From Cyclospora cayetanensis (Eukaryota > Apicomplexa > Conoidasida > Eucoccidiorida > Eimeriidae), in NCBI RefSeq assembly GCF_002999335.1, contig NW_020312503.1:171710-235709 (forward strand): DNA of 64,000 nt, read 5' to 3'. The notes beneath the pieces are model-generated. The model saw only the letters and a list, made by a program, of their open reading frames with translations. It made no database searches and was not told where the DNA came from. Each line of letters begins with the position of its first letter. Positions within the stretch are counted from its first letter, which is position 1. Below, one piece after another: positions 32,462-46,500 of this stretch. The translations under genes and the position numbers were made by a program.

Positions 32462-34567
32462 ACAAAAACATGGGCATAGAACGCTCGCAAACCATCATTG
32501 TGGTGTTTTCGGTGTCAGTACAGACAAAATAGACGTTACATGTAGGTATTTAGTGTACTCATTTGCCATTTTTTCCCTGATTACATCACACTGAAGTTTA
32601 TACCAAGAGTCAATTGTCCGAAATTAATCCAAGGCTAGTGCGGGCAAATATTGTAGCTATGCGCGTTTTTTCAAACACGTGCATGTGGTAGCGGAACATG
32701 ATTGCAAGGCACAAATTAAAAGCTTCGGTGCACTTAAAATTCCCATTTTATTGTAGATCTAATGTGATAGTGAAAGCTATTAAACTACAGGCACAGGGTA
32801 TAGAGCCCTTGATGCCAGCTGAAATCCAGGGGTCAGTTTTCCCGTTGCAGACACTCCAAGCTAACAGCTCCCTCTTTGTAAAGCCGGATAATAAACTTTG
32901 GCTATTCTCATCAAACACGCACCTCTAGTGCTCCACGGCTAGCTAAACAAATACCCAACCTCAGAAAGTGAGCGCAGGGCGCCGAATATGGGATAGGGGA
33001 GTTTTCCCCTTTTGGGTGATGGCGATGTTTGGCATGTTCCGTGAAGAGCACCCAATGTACTCAATGTGTGGACCCTGTTTGATCCGAAGGCTAGGAAGCA
33101 CGAATCACAGTAATTGCTACGCGACTTGGGGCTTGAAATATCGCACTCTCATTGTTAGTGTGTATATCTTATACCGTTTCTAGCGAAGTAGCTTGCCGTG
33201 ACGCCCTGGGCATGAAGTAACACGAGTCTTACACTTATCGTCCCTGCTCATATGTACATGTAATGCACCTCTTTCGAGGTCAACAGCTTTTAAGAGCAAT
33301 GTGCAGATTCAATACGTTTTCCAGTCTTATGTAGTGACCGAAGAGTTGGTATTTTTTGTACTTTTAACTACCAGAAAATAGGGAGGCTTGGTCACCCACG
33401 CCATGCTTATGGTAGTGTCGCGCCCCAAAGCTGTTTACTGAATGCTAACTTGATTGCCTCTCCAAAGTAGGCTAAGTACTCAACATTTATCGGGTGACCC
33501 GTGTGTCATAAGGATATTGTTTGAGATACCGCAATATGTTAGTTCTAATTTAGTCGGAGAGGAACTGGTAGTCAGCTTGGTGTGAAACGAAAAGTCGGGT
33601 CGTTACGACAGCCCATTTTCATCTTTCAAGGGGTACAATCCGGGTTCTGTTATGTGAAAATGCGAAACCGCGAACCCGGGACGATTGCCCCCCTCCTTGG
33701 ATGTGCGTCGGTGCACACTAGCATTTGAGAGCTGCTCGTCTTTGCTTATTTCTGAGAATATTTGAAAAGAACCATTTTGGCTTTCCTCAAGAAACAGGGA
33801 GACAGTGAGGGAATAGATCCAAACGTGTGAGCAATGCCTCTTGTAAAACCGAGACCGGTCATGCACCAGCGGTAAGCCAGCCAGGCTGAAGCGCTCCCAC
33901 CAGGGTCCTGAGTCGATCTTCTGAAAAGCCTAAACTTATCTTGAGCGAATGTATATTACTCTGTGTATAACTCATACAGGGAGGTTTTTGTCTAAACGTG
34001 TTCGCAGGACCTGTACGGAAGATCCCCTTTGTGCCGAACGGAACGACCTTGGAGGAGGAAAAGCGGGGCCTTGCGTGCTCGTATTCATGTCTGCCCTTCA
34101 GCTTGTTGGAAACTTACGCTCCCATTAAGAAGTTGTTCTAGGGGGATGAATACGAAACGGAGTAAAGAGTGAAACGTATTACCTAAATGGTCTTTTCTCC
34201 CGCTGGTGTCTGCTGCCCTTCGAGTACACACAGCCGAAGGCTGTAGATTCTTGTCACCATCATCCCTCCACGCAGCACAAGATTGTGAAATTCATGCTGA
34301 CATCTTTATCACAGTCAGCTACTTCATCCTTTGCAATGTAGCTTATTGGGTTCTTGCCGTCCGGCTCACTGTACACCTGGCAGCCCTCCTTGTTGACACT
34401 ATTTGATGAAGGAGACAAGGCGGTCACCCAACAGCTGCTGCACTTCCTTCCCTAAAATGCGCTTTAAGAATTAGGGCTCTCCACATACTGTCATTACAGG
34501 GCAGGAGCAGCAACAGCAGCAAAGTCAAACCCCTCTGTCTTTGCCGGTTGATTCCTCTAGGTGGAGA
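32462..34567. other. Intergenic region with exon-like plus-strand pieces
   Basis: Three short plus-strand pieces look like exons but could not be joined into one model. 32761-32928 reads SNVIVKAIKLQAQGIEPLMP to a stop. 33838-33873 reads MPLVKPRPVMHQ before a GTAAGC donor. 34010-34141 follows the acceptor TTCGCAG and is open in two frames. They may be parts of a small gene or chance. The end of the stretch is the promoter of the many-exon secreted gene. Confidence 0.35.
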
Positions 34568-37500
34568 ATGAGCGCAGCTATGGTGCTTTCAAGCTCCTTT
34601 CGGCTACTTTTCTTAGTGTTCCTGTGCTTTTATTGCTGCCTGCCTCAATGGTCCCATGCTTCTCCCCCTCCTGCAGCTAAAGCAGGAGCAGAGGGCGTAC
34701 CAGCAGATGGGGAACTCTCCAACTCGCAACACATTGAAATGGCTTCGGCTCAGCTCACCACTCCTGATCTACTAGTAAGCTCTTGAGCATTCCTTCCTTG
34801 TTCAATTCTCTTTTTTTCTCCGGATAGTACAGCTTTGTGTGTCGCTTTGTGCAGGTGAAAGGAGCTGTCTAGCCTAACAGCCTGTTTCGCACTACAGCAA
34901 CGAGTTTACAGAGACACCTCTCTCTTTTGTATAGTTGCTTTGTGACGCAGCTGGGGTTGGGCGGCGGCATTACTCACGCCGCACATGAGGCCGGCTTAAA
35001 GGAGCCAATCATTGGCAAACCTGATATTAAAAAGACTGTACAGGAAATCGCTGTCGCCAAAGAGGTCGTCTTCACCAACAGAGGGCACGATGAAACCAAG
35101 CTGGTACGGAGCGCTTTTGCTGCTAGTCTTGTTTATGCTCTCTGTGCGTTTGCTTAATTTGTACCGCTTTTGCTGCTTCTTCTGGTCTTGCTGCTGCTAT
35201 CCCTCTTTGACAATGCAGTGCCTTGGCGATGTTGCATTAAATGCACAAAAGCAACAATGCCGCTATGCTCCGTTCTCTACTCCACAGATAATATTAATCT
35301 GATCCTTGCATTCATTTTGCCGCTTTGGTGTACGGGCCTTGAATGCTCCCCTCTGTTACATTGTCATTGTGTTCCCTGTTTCTCCCTCGCCTCTCTTCTA
35401 GATCCTTTCGTGCTCTCGCTGCCGTAATCAAGCGGTTGTTGTTACCGTGAGATTACGCTTCGTTTCTCTCAGTTTGGAGCAGCGGTAATTCGTCACATGT
35501 ACGGGATGACCGGCCAATGGGAAGTGAAAAGCCTCGAAAGAAGGAGTATCTTTAGGCAAAAGCCTACAAGCAAAAAAAGAGCAGAGCGGGTTATTGTTTC
35601 TGTTGAAGGCATCAGTCCTGGTAAACTCTTTTTCTTGATAAACAGAAAACCAAAATACGAGCGACAAAATGAACTCGAATAAGAAATAAATGCCTCTCAT
35701 GCAACTGACCTTTTGCTTGCAGTCATTCACAAGAGATAAACGCCGCACTTGCTAAGCGCTCGAAGTTTGGCAGCTTTTAGAAAATATCGGGTGCATAAAA
35801 TGAATAATATTATCTTCCATTGTTCTGGCTATTATGTGCTTTTCTCCGCACTTGTTTATGCCCAGCTTTATACTCTATACAGTTTATGCACCAAAGCAAA
35901 CCGTTCATTAGCCATGTGTTGTTACTGTGTCTTTTACTGCATGCTCGTCCCTGGGCATGTTTTGCTACCTGTATTACTTGTTTGAACACAACGATCCTTT
36001 GTTGTTGGTGGTGCGTTCGCTTTCTAAATGTGCTCCCTCAGCGGCATTTAAAGCCCTCCCAATAGTGTTTGCGAGCGGCCCCGAGTTCTTGGAGGTATTG
36101 TTCATGGTGATGTCCATCATGAAGACAGCAGCACTAGAGCAAGACGCAAAATTGTTGCTTGATTACATCCCCCTTATGCAGGCGTGGAGTGTGGTAGCCA
36201 GGCATGAAATGGCCTTTTTCGCGTTCGTTGCGTTTCCGTTTAAACCTGTATTACAAGCTCTCGCCTCTCTTTCCCCGTCAAAAATTCAGTCCGAACATCT
36301 AGCAAAAATCAGTAAAGTCAGTATCACTTCACATTGGAACTGCTCACCCCTATCTATTTTACGATTTCTAATTGGTAACACAGCTATTCCTGTACCGCTA
36401 GGACTAGCCTTTACAGGAGGGTGTTGCATCTTGATTCACGGATTTGCTCTAGACAGCGCTAGCACCAATACAAGAAACATCGATAAGTATGCAGGCTTTA
36501 GGTCGAAATGTATGGTAGCTAGAAGCTTAAATGACGTGCTTTAACCTGGAGGTATTCAGCTGATGACAGGTGTATTGTTGTGTGCAATGTTGCGGTTGGC
36601 CTGCAGTTGCAGTCATCTGTGCATCACGAATTTCCTAATCTGGATAAGGATGAAATTGAGATCCAGCTAGATCTGTCGGATCCAACGGAAAAGTCGGTAT
36701 TCGAGGATCTCCTGAAAAAGGGTAAGGCGAAGAAGAAAGTCAATTCATGCTATGGACTACTCTAATGCATGCGTTTACCTAGTTAATGGTACCTCATTCG
36801 ACGAGGTTAATATCTAGTAGCATACGGAACATGTGAGTACGTATGCTGAAACCACGGTTTTTTCACTGAACTCTTGACGCTTGCTTTCCCAGCACTGCAT
36901 GTGGTAATTGAGAAAAGAGGTGCACATACACTAGGCAGGTATTTTCTGAGGAACCATAATATAATTTTATTGCGTAGCGTATTTTTTGAGTAATATTCAA
37001 TTGGATTTATGATAAATATCTTCCAGAGAAGCGGTTGCCACAATGCCGCAACAGGTGGCTTGTATTGATGGCACTAAATAATTGCATCAATGCACATATC
37101 GTCGTTTTTCGGTGTACTTTACTGCATTCAATGGCATTCCATATACTCCCCCTGTAATTGCCTGTGTCCCTATTCTCCTATTTGCGTTTGTAGGAGTTTC
37201 ACTGGTGAATTACCATCGTCATGGGTCTTTCTTGCGGGAGTCGCTTCAGAGCAAAGGATCCTTTTTCCAGGCGATTGAGAAACAGGATGAGACTGCCGAG
37301 GACTTAGCGCAGTCCATGCTGTACAGGTCTATTAGTGTCGTCTTTCAGCATTCAAAGAGCGACGATGTTAAGCATTTCCTATCACTCAAGTTTTGGGAAG
37401 ACGAGGAAACGGCCACTAAAACCATGGAAGACATCCTAGCCAAGACCAACCAATATGTTTCCATTGCTTTCATGCATATCGCCGTCCGTTTTCATTGTAT

Positions 37501-40500
37501 ACAAACCACACAAACACTGACTTCTGTCTTTCTATATATATGCTGCTGCCTGTTGTTACACATAACTAAACCATCCACATGTGACCTTCCAGCATGCCCG
37601 GAAGCATACATATGCTTTTATGGACACGCTGGGTACTCAAGATATAACTGCACATGGCTGTATTTTTGTTTAAAAATTCACTTTTTTCTTTGGAAATACT
37701 TTCGAATAGAGACATGTATATATATATATATATACAGTGTACAGTATGCTGCATGGACTTTAGAGCCTAGCGTACCCTTGTGTATATTGCTGTTTTGTGG
37801 CTCAGAACTCTTTAGAGAAAAAGCTGACTGCCGTGGTAAGAAAAACCAAACCGTGTAATATGTGTAATAAGACTCCGAAATGTTTATAGGTAGCCGTAAA
37901 TATCGTTGTTGCTGTAGGCTGGGAAAGTTGGCGTTGTTACTTAAGCTAGTGACTTTTTATGGCGAAAATACATTGGTGCCATTTATTTTAATGGCATTAT
38001 TGTAAAACCTCCTTTGGAACCATTGCTTTCTTGCGTTCACACTTGCATGCTAACTACCGGGATTCTGTTGTGTTATATAATTTTCAAGGATTTGGTTTCG
38101 GAAATTAACGACCAATTTGTCATCGCAGAAAAAGTAAGTAACAAGAGCAAACCTGCAAGCCTTTATTTGCCCGCAACTTTTTTCTCTTCAACGTATTACG
38201 GAAGACACGAACTGAGGGGACTTTGAACTTAATAGCTTTCGGATATGTCATACTCTGTTTCTTACACTTTTGGCTCCTCCGTGTCCAGTAGCCTGCAAAT
38301 TCGGTATCACTGTGGCATTGTTCTGCCTTTTCCAACTGTCGTGCTTCCCTTTTAGCGTTGCCATCATTCGCATCGTTCTCCTCTTTGGTTGCTCTTTCTG
38401 TTAACGTGCGACTTTACTTTAGGAAGCAAAGACGGTCTCGAATGAGCACAAAACCCGCATTGAAAACTCGGTGCCAAACAAAAGTCCCAAACCTAGAAGC
38501 CCCTATCCACCCGCCCAAACAAATAGCGTCACTGGCTGATCCTCTGAATCAATAAGCCCGAACCTTACAGTGCAGCCTACAGTAGCTAAGACTAAGCTAT
38601 TCGTAAACCAATAACCGGTAACCTTTGGCTTCTACATGTTTGCGTGCTGCGATTTCATGCTACTGGTTTGGCTTGTTGCACCGAAACTCCTGCATCTGTA
38701 GAAGGGCAACCACTTATGTTGCTGCTGGGCGATCGCTGCTTACTTTGCATGGGAGCGAGGATCTGCCTGCGGTGTCTCGGTGTATCCCCTTAAAAAGGCT
38801 TATGGCCTATGTGATTTTTTTCTCCAGTTCAGCAGTTTCCTGGAGTTTGCCGCTACTAAATCCCCGGAGGCTTTGGGGGTTTTGATCTGCGAGCACGAAA
38901 CGCAGTTTCACCCTTGGCTAAAGGATTTGGTTTTCCTGCACGATGAAATAATGCAATTTTGCGGCTCTAAGCCAATATACTGCAAAATCGTTCTAAGGGA
39001 AATACACAAAATGCGTAAGTCTGTACGGCGTTTTCTCCTGTTGTTCCGTCCAACCCGTTTCAAACATTATTAATCCTTTTGTTGGCATGATTCTAACCCT
39101 TCTTCTATTGCCAAAGAAGCAGTAGGCTTCTTTTGTGGTTAATAGTTGTGCAATAAATCACGTATGCGCAGACCATGCGAGGCGAACGCAGAGCTCTTAA
39201 GGCATAAATAACGAACAAAGTACGAGCCGCACATAAAGGAGCTGTATGAGGTATTCACAATTTGCCTGCTTGTTCATTTGCTGCTCTTGCAGGTTCGGAA
39301 ATGAAGCAAGCGCTAGCAGTCGAGGAATTCAAAATGATGCTAAGGGGCATTTTGGTAGGCAAAAGAAGTACCACGAACCCTCTCCCATAACTGCGATACC
39401 AGAAACCCCGAAGTACAAACTACAGCTGTCTCTGGGTCAGACGGACACCCAAGAGAATTGCCGCGGCTCTTCTACATAAATGCGAAATATAGGCCCTAAA
39501 AGCATTGCGTGCATAGAGTACAGCAGTAGAAGACTGTGCAATATGTGGTATATTCTGTGACAAGTGGGAACGTTCTTCGCTTGCCTGCTTGCTTTGGAGC
39601 TTTCAGGCCTCCTTAAACGTGATAAAGGAAGATGCACTGTTAACAAGTAAGGGCCTAGCTGCTTGCAAAGCCAATACATGATCAAAGCAAATGCTAACAG
39701 TAAAATAGTCCACATCCAGGCAACTACGCATACGCAAAACCAGTGGGAAAACACGCGTGCGCGTGGTGACACTAATAGCACGTGTGTGTTTGTCTAAATG
39801 CGTTTGATTACGCCTTGTGCCATATTTTTGCAGCAATGATTAACGAACTGAAAATGCTCGGAATTCAGCTGCAGGTACCGAGTAAGTTAAGGGAACGCTG
39901 TTGAGGCTAGCTTTTAATTGTTGATTAACACAGATGCTGCGTTTAGAGCAAAAGGAGGTACAATATACATTGAACTAGGAGCTGCGTCAGTGAATCCAAT
40001 TACGGAAAACGCCGTGAAACAGTTTGGATTGAGTTATGTGTCAGTAAACAAAGCGTACGCATGTTTGCGCAGTCCATGCTAGCGGGCGGTAGAAAACACC
40101 GATCTGTACATGTGCTTCGGCTTTTACCTGTGGAGTGTAACAGAGCCCCCCGAAACAAAGACAGATGCAGCCGTTTTGCATAAGATGATCGAAGAGGAGA
40201 AAATGGAAGAACAGAAAGAATGGACACAAGGAAAGCAGGAAATGAAAAAAGTCGAGAACATAGAGGAAGGGGGCGCAGAAGCAGATACTCAAAGCAAAAA
40301 ACAAGGCACGGAAGCAGCTGCAGGAGCAGCGGCAGCGGCTGTGACACACCAGACAGGTAACGATGGCACCTTAGGAGTAGAAAGAGTGGTCACCACAACG
40401 TCTGTGGGTGACTTCAGATGTAAGATTACAGGTAACTGTCCCAGCAAATCCATAAAAGTGTGTAAGAACGCATTGTAAAAATAACAACAGAAAGCCGAAT

Positions 40501-43500
40501 AAACGTACACAATTAAATAACAACAATTGGGCTGACTGACCGGTACTTTTTTGTAATCACTAGGTAAACGGAAACGGTAAAAGTGGGTATGGGTGTAAAT
40601 AGGGTAGTGGCAAAAAACAAACTGTAAACTAAACACACTCTAAGCTCCAGTGCTTTTACGCAATCCATTTTGCTGAAGAGCTGCCTTATCAGTTAATTCT
40701 GTTTTCCTTCTGTGGTCTACTTTCAGGAGACGAAGATATCGACAGTCGGCATTCGTTCCTTATTTGCACCCTTTCTTCACTCTTTACTTACTGCTAAAGT
40801 CATTTTCCCTAGCTAAAAAATTACTTTGGAGTATTGCTGCGTTATTTTTTCGCCATTATGTCTGTTCTTCTCTTAAAGGCTTTCATGTGCACTGTTCATT
40901 CTATGCAGAGGATGACAACGGCGAAAGCCTCGGAGGCACCTCTTTCGTTTGTAAGGCCTCAGTGAAACAAAACAAAACAGGTCCACGGTCATTCTTTTTG
41001 CATTAGCAGCAATTCGAGTTTCGATGTGTGGTTCTTCGTCCACTACTGTTTATGTTTGTTTACTTCATAGTTTGAGTATGTTTTGTGCTACCTGTAAGAA
41101 CCCTCAATTTTCATGCCATCTTGCACGTTTTGCTCTGAATATGTCATTGTAGGAAGTTCTTTGCTGGGTGATGCATTCGTCTAACGGCTTTTTCCATTTG
41201 CTGATCAAGGCATTCATTACTTTGAAGGCTTGGAATTTAGCCTCACGTTTCCCGTTTTTTACGTTGCTTTTGGCAGGGAGCGACCTGAGCCAGTTCTTGG
41301 CATATGCGATGATCCGCATCTCTATTGTCTCGTTGACGTACGCCCTAACTCACCCCGCTGTGAAAGGAAAAGTACCGTATCACTTGATTTCTAGGTTGTC
41401 AACAGATTGTTATTACTTGGCGGAGCACCATGATGTGCAAAACAAAATCAAAAAAGCGTGGGAAGGCTCTGAAGAGGCCAAAACGATCAAAAGACTTGAT
41501 AAGTACTTCGCAGGTTATATTTCAAGTAAGCTAAAGTAATCCTAAATTTGTCTTGACATCCTTGTTATAGTGCGATTTTGTGTGTGTCTCTTGTTTTTGT
41601 TGTGGCTTCACTCGAAGCTGCTTGATAAGCTTGTCATTCTGCTTGCTGCACTTCCCATCGTGACTTATTTTCTCAGTTTCAGGCTTATCACCCTCGGTAT
41701 GGACTCCCTCTGCATTGGAAGTGTCAATACTCACCTGCTTAGTTTTCCCGTTCCTGTCACATCCTTGCCTGCCTTCCCACTGCAGTTGTCTTGATTCTTC
41801 CCCTTTCCCCGTTCGCTTTTGGAAAATACATCACATAGCTTGCCTTCATTTCTCGCCACCGTAGCTCGTCTGTTTTGGTATCTGCCTTACTGCGTGCACT
41901 TTGGTAAGGACAGCTAATGGCACCCAAAGTCTCGGAAAGCATCGAAAGCAGAACGCCCAGCATGTGTATCAGGACACAAAGCCTTTCTAAAACTCAACGT
42001 GTTCTGTGGCTGCAAGTGCGCATGTGCGTGTCAGCTTATTGTAATTTGCTTGCAATCAAGGTGTACACCCGTACAATGGAGGAGAAGGCATTAAGCGAAG
42101 AAATTAAATTAGAGAGCCTAGAAGAAAGCCTCCCGGTCGCCTTCAAGGCAATGTTCAGTTGGCGCAACACAATCATTGTCCCTGAGCTGCAAAAAGACCA
42201 CATGGAACAGCCAAGCATCAAAATAATGCACAAAAACGTAATTCTGGAAGCGATGAATAAAGCACTTAAAAGTAAGAAAAAAGGGGCATATTACGCTGTA
42301 ACTAAGTCTAGTCCTGACAAGTCTAGCCACATTACTAAGCAGCTGAAGAGCAGCTCATGCAGTGATCGTCATACAGCAGGCAAGGGAAATGCCTTTTTCT
42401 ATGTGTTTCTGTGCTGGTGCCACTAGAAACAGGTTGCTAACTAGCTAACTGTTCGCATTTCGGCAATTAGCAGAGGAAAACCGCTTTATATTCATGCTTC
42501 CTCAAGCCGTAGCAAAATGTTCACACTTATCCTCCTCAAACCTTTCCTGTGCAAGTACAATCTCGTTGTATCGCCTAAGCTGCCTCTCAATGCCATGCAG
42601 CTGTACCTGCTCTTGCTGCTTCCTTTTCAAAACTTTGCTCATTGCGATGCTTTAGATGTTCTTGCGATTCAGACCCAGTTTCCCTGTCTCTCAATGCCCT
42701 CCATAAACTTTCTCACAGTTGTTCGCTTTACCTGCTCATTGTGCGTGCATACAAAGGTTTAGAAGCCATCGCGACGTTCTTGAGCTCCCGGTGCTCCAAC
42801 GCCGAGGAGGTGCCCAAAGTAGAGCCAAGAGAACTAGAGGCTTTTCTCAGAGACTTCAGTTTTGATGAAGCACCTCTCGTGCCTCTGGCTACGCTAGTTA
42901 GTAACATGTGCTGTAAGCTGCTTTGAACTCCATTGTATTTTTGTAGTTTTCGTCTTTTGTGTTGTACTTGGTTGGTGTATCTCCTTATTTGCAGTTCGGG
43001 CAGGTGATGGTATTGTTGTTTGAGTTGTATGCATCGATGCTGGTAAACCTAGGGCCTTTCCAGTTCAACATCACAGCTTATAATATACACATGTTTAACT
43101 CTTGAATAGTAGAGGCGATGAGGACCAAAAACCTAGGGTTTTGAAAGGTTTGTGCTTGTATGTTCTCAGATGCGTATTACATGCATGAGGGTAAGCATCG
43201 CATGGACAGGAAACAACGCCATCTAAGCATTAAATTGAGAGCAAATATACTACGCTTTTCTAAAGAATGAGCCTGGTTTCAAAGTTCGCTTTTGTCTCGT
43301 TTCCTGGCCCCGTTCGATGGAGAGAAGTATTGTTTGGAAGAAAAGAAAATAGCCGCCCACCAACGCATCCTTCGAGTGCAAAATGATAAATGGTTCGGGA
43401 ATTCAAGTATATGCACGCATGACCCGGTAGTTAATATTTGATATTTGATTTTGAGTTCCTCAGGGATGATTAGGCATTTGTCGGGTACTGCTGAAGACAC

Positions 43501-46500
43501 AACGCCTTACGCCATAGGACAGGGTATGATCCAAACACTTCACCAAATAAGCTAGATATTTAAGCCGCTGATCAGGAATAAATACAAAGAAAGATTGCAG
43601 TGAGAGTCCTTAAAACTGAATCTTACTCCATCAAATAAGCCACACTGTTTACTCTAGATCAGGGGGGACTCACAATTCTCAGAAAATGAGGCTTCTACCC
43701 CTTCGGTTTGGCGCTGCGATTCAACCCAAAAAGGCACATTAGAAGCCGAGTATTTGTTGTTATACAAATGGCGATACTTCTAAGTTGAAAGTGATGCATT
43801 TGTATGGCTTTGATTTTTTGTGCCTTCACAGATATCGAACGTTTGCCAGGTAAGGCCTTTACCCCATTCAGAGAGCTAGGACACACAAGTAGAAAATTAT
43901 ATTATGACGAACTTTTTATACTTATAGAATCTTGTGCTTTGCTTGCTGGTGTACATCTGACTTTTGATGCTTTACAGAGAATTCGATAATTGAGCAAAGC
44001 CGTGGGAACACTGATTTCCCCCTCGCCCTAAACCCTAACCCTGTCGCCCTAGCCCCTTAGCTTCATTGACTACCAGTGAACTGCGCCTCTGATAATGTAG
44101 TTTACTTGTTGCATTATATAGGCTAGTAAGAGAAACAACTTTTTTGTTGTTTACAATACTTGCTTATGAGGGGCTGTGCTTTTTCGACGCAGCGATTACG
44201 TATTTCCCGGTCTGCTTACGTCTGATGAAGAGTATGTCAAAGGCATTCGCGACATGAGACGTATATAGAATACGAATACTGTTTGGTATACAATTACGCG
44301 AGTCACTATTGGGTACTGTGTTCGTCTTTTTGCGATATGCATAGCTTCTTATTAAAGAATTTAAGGCCGAATGCTGGAACATGAGCAGTTTCTGCCTATA
44401 GCTGCTTTCTCAAGGCCGCGATAAGTTAGTGATTCTTTTATATTCGTTATCTTTTGTTTGCTGTTTCAGCTCTTACTGCAGGCGACTATGGCACCTGGCT
44501 AGAACCCCGTGCGAGATTCACCTATCCTATTAACACGGACAACCACTTTCTGCATAATACCTAGTAGAACATAGCGCAGCTTATGGCATTTAGCTAGCAT
44601 ATTTGTGTGCCTGAGGTAAACGCTAGTAATTTGAGTTCACACAAACCATATGAAGCATTGCAAAAATACTGGCCAAAGGTGGTTCTGTTGGATTGCGGTT
44701 CAGCTTTCGCCAAGGTCCTTTCAGCCTCGCAGGTGCTCATAACAAGTGAGGATCAATTCCTCTTGTTGGCCTTTGGCTTCTGCAAAACTGTAGCAACATT
44801 GTTTCTGGTTTTTGCCATATTGTAAACTCCACTCGTGTATCTAATTGCCTCCTCGCTTTGAGACTGTTTCTGTTGATCCATTAATCAGGCCATTACTGTT
44901 TCCTTTTTTGATAATCACTGCTTGGTTATGCCCTCCGTTGCTGTGGTCACAGTGCCATATGTTCACCATCAGTAGCCTTTTACGGGTGCACAATTAATAA
45001 TGGGCATACTTTGTTTGTATCACTGTATGTATGCAACGGCACTTACTACATGGGTGTTGACTTTTGATTTTGGCGAAGATGCAGTCATGCTGCCGTATGG
45101 CAGACGCCTTGCTGGCTGCCAGGGTTGAGGGCTTTTTATGCCTTTAAACGGCTTTGCCTGAGAGGGTGGGATATGCTGTCTGATGTGTCCTGCAGAAGGT
45201 GCCAGTCTAGAAACAACGAGTTCAGGATTCAAGTGTCTCAAAGAATGTGTAGAAAAGGGTACGCACAAAGTCTACACTAAATAAATTATGAATAAGCAAA
45301 AGTATGCTTGCAGCGGTAGGAATTGGTATATAGTTCACATGCATCTGCCGCTTCATCAAATGTATTAATCAAAAAGTCATAAGCAGTTCGAGGGCCTTCT
45401 GTCTATTTTTCCTTTTACGACACAGCTCAAAGGCTCAGAGTCTAGAATTTGAGCCTCAGTGCTTGTGTTCGTGTCTTCAGCCCGAGCAGACGTCGTTGGG
45501 CAGTTTTCTCTGATTCCTGAGAGTGAGGGGATACGCCGGTGGCCTGCTTTACCTTTAAGTGCTTCGTGTACCTGGTGCAGGGCTAAAATGTTTTTATGTC
45601 AAGATGGTGCTTGACCATTTGTCTCCTATGATGTCGACAGGCAAAGTGAAAATATGGGTCTTAATGGTTTTCGACTTTTGTTCTTTTACGTGGCAACTAA
45701 CGATGCATATATTATTTTGCTAGCATCGTATTTGTGTACTGATATATACAATGGACTGCAAGAATGCCCTGCTTTATGCTTGCACAATTTCTGGGAACAG
45801 ACGACAGCTGGGTCAAGTGGGAGCTCACATACTGCTGATTCTTATAATCGCATCTTATTAGTGATAACAGTAGCCGATAATGAAGTCCTCTTTCATGTGC
45901 AGCAGCACCATGAAGGAGGGCATACGGCCGTCACTTTTGACTACTCTTAGTGCTATTGGTGTCTTGTGTTTGGATTTGTCAGTGCTACACTTCGATATGC
46001 AAGCGGGCGTGTGTGGTGAGCCCTCCAGTTAAACTGAAAGCAAGCAAGCATCAAACACTTTTTCTTTGTTTGCAGTACGGTTTGCTTCGAACAAGAGTCC
46101 GAGCCTCATGATTTATTCTTGTTCTCGAGACTTTTTGCTTTAAGTGCTTTTTTGCTTTGTTCAATTCAGACCTTTCGGGTCTGAAGAAGCTAAAGCTAAA
46201 ATACGACATCGTAATTCGTGGTGAGCTCCCCTCAGACGGAAGGACCTTATTCTCCAAGCATTTACTGGGAGCCCTACTAAAGTCATGCGTTTGAGAGTTT
46301 GAGTGAGCGTGGTTCCTGCTGGTGTATTCGTTGTCATTAAGAAACGCAAGTTTCTCATAAACATGCTGTTGTCTTTCGACTTTGGCTCAGCTTTAACGGA
46401 GATTGGGAAGCAGCCAGAGCTTCTCACAAAAGTCCAGGAAAAAGAAAAGATCGGTAATTAAAGCAACCCTGTCGCACTGAATTGAGCTAGAGTGTGTATC

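Noticed and set aside
33603..33866. Minus-strand frame of 87 codons
   Set aside because: No ATG at its start, no good splice sites, and it overlaps plus-strand exon-like pieces.
45481..45567. Extra exon in the many-exon gene (RADVVGQFSLIPESEGIRRW)
   Set aside because: Phase fits, but skipping it gives a more natural join (KECVEKDLSGLKKL) and the donor is weak. Left out of the main model.
45654..45950. 98-codon plus-strand frame within the many-exon gene
   Set aside because: Phase does not fit the flanking exons and the sequence looks intronic.
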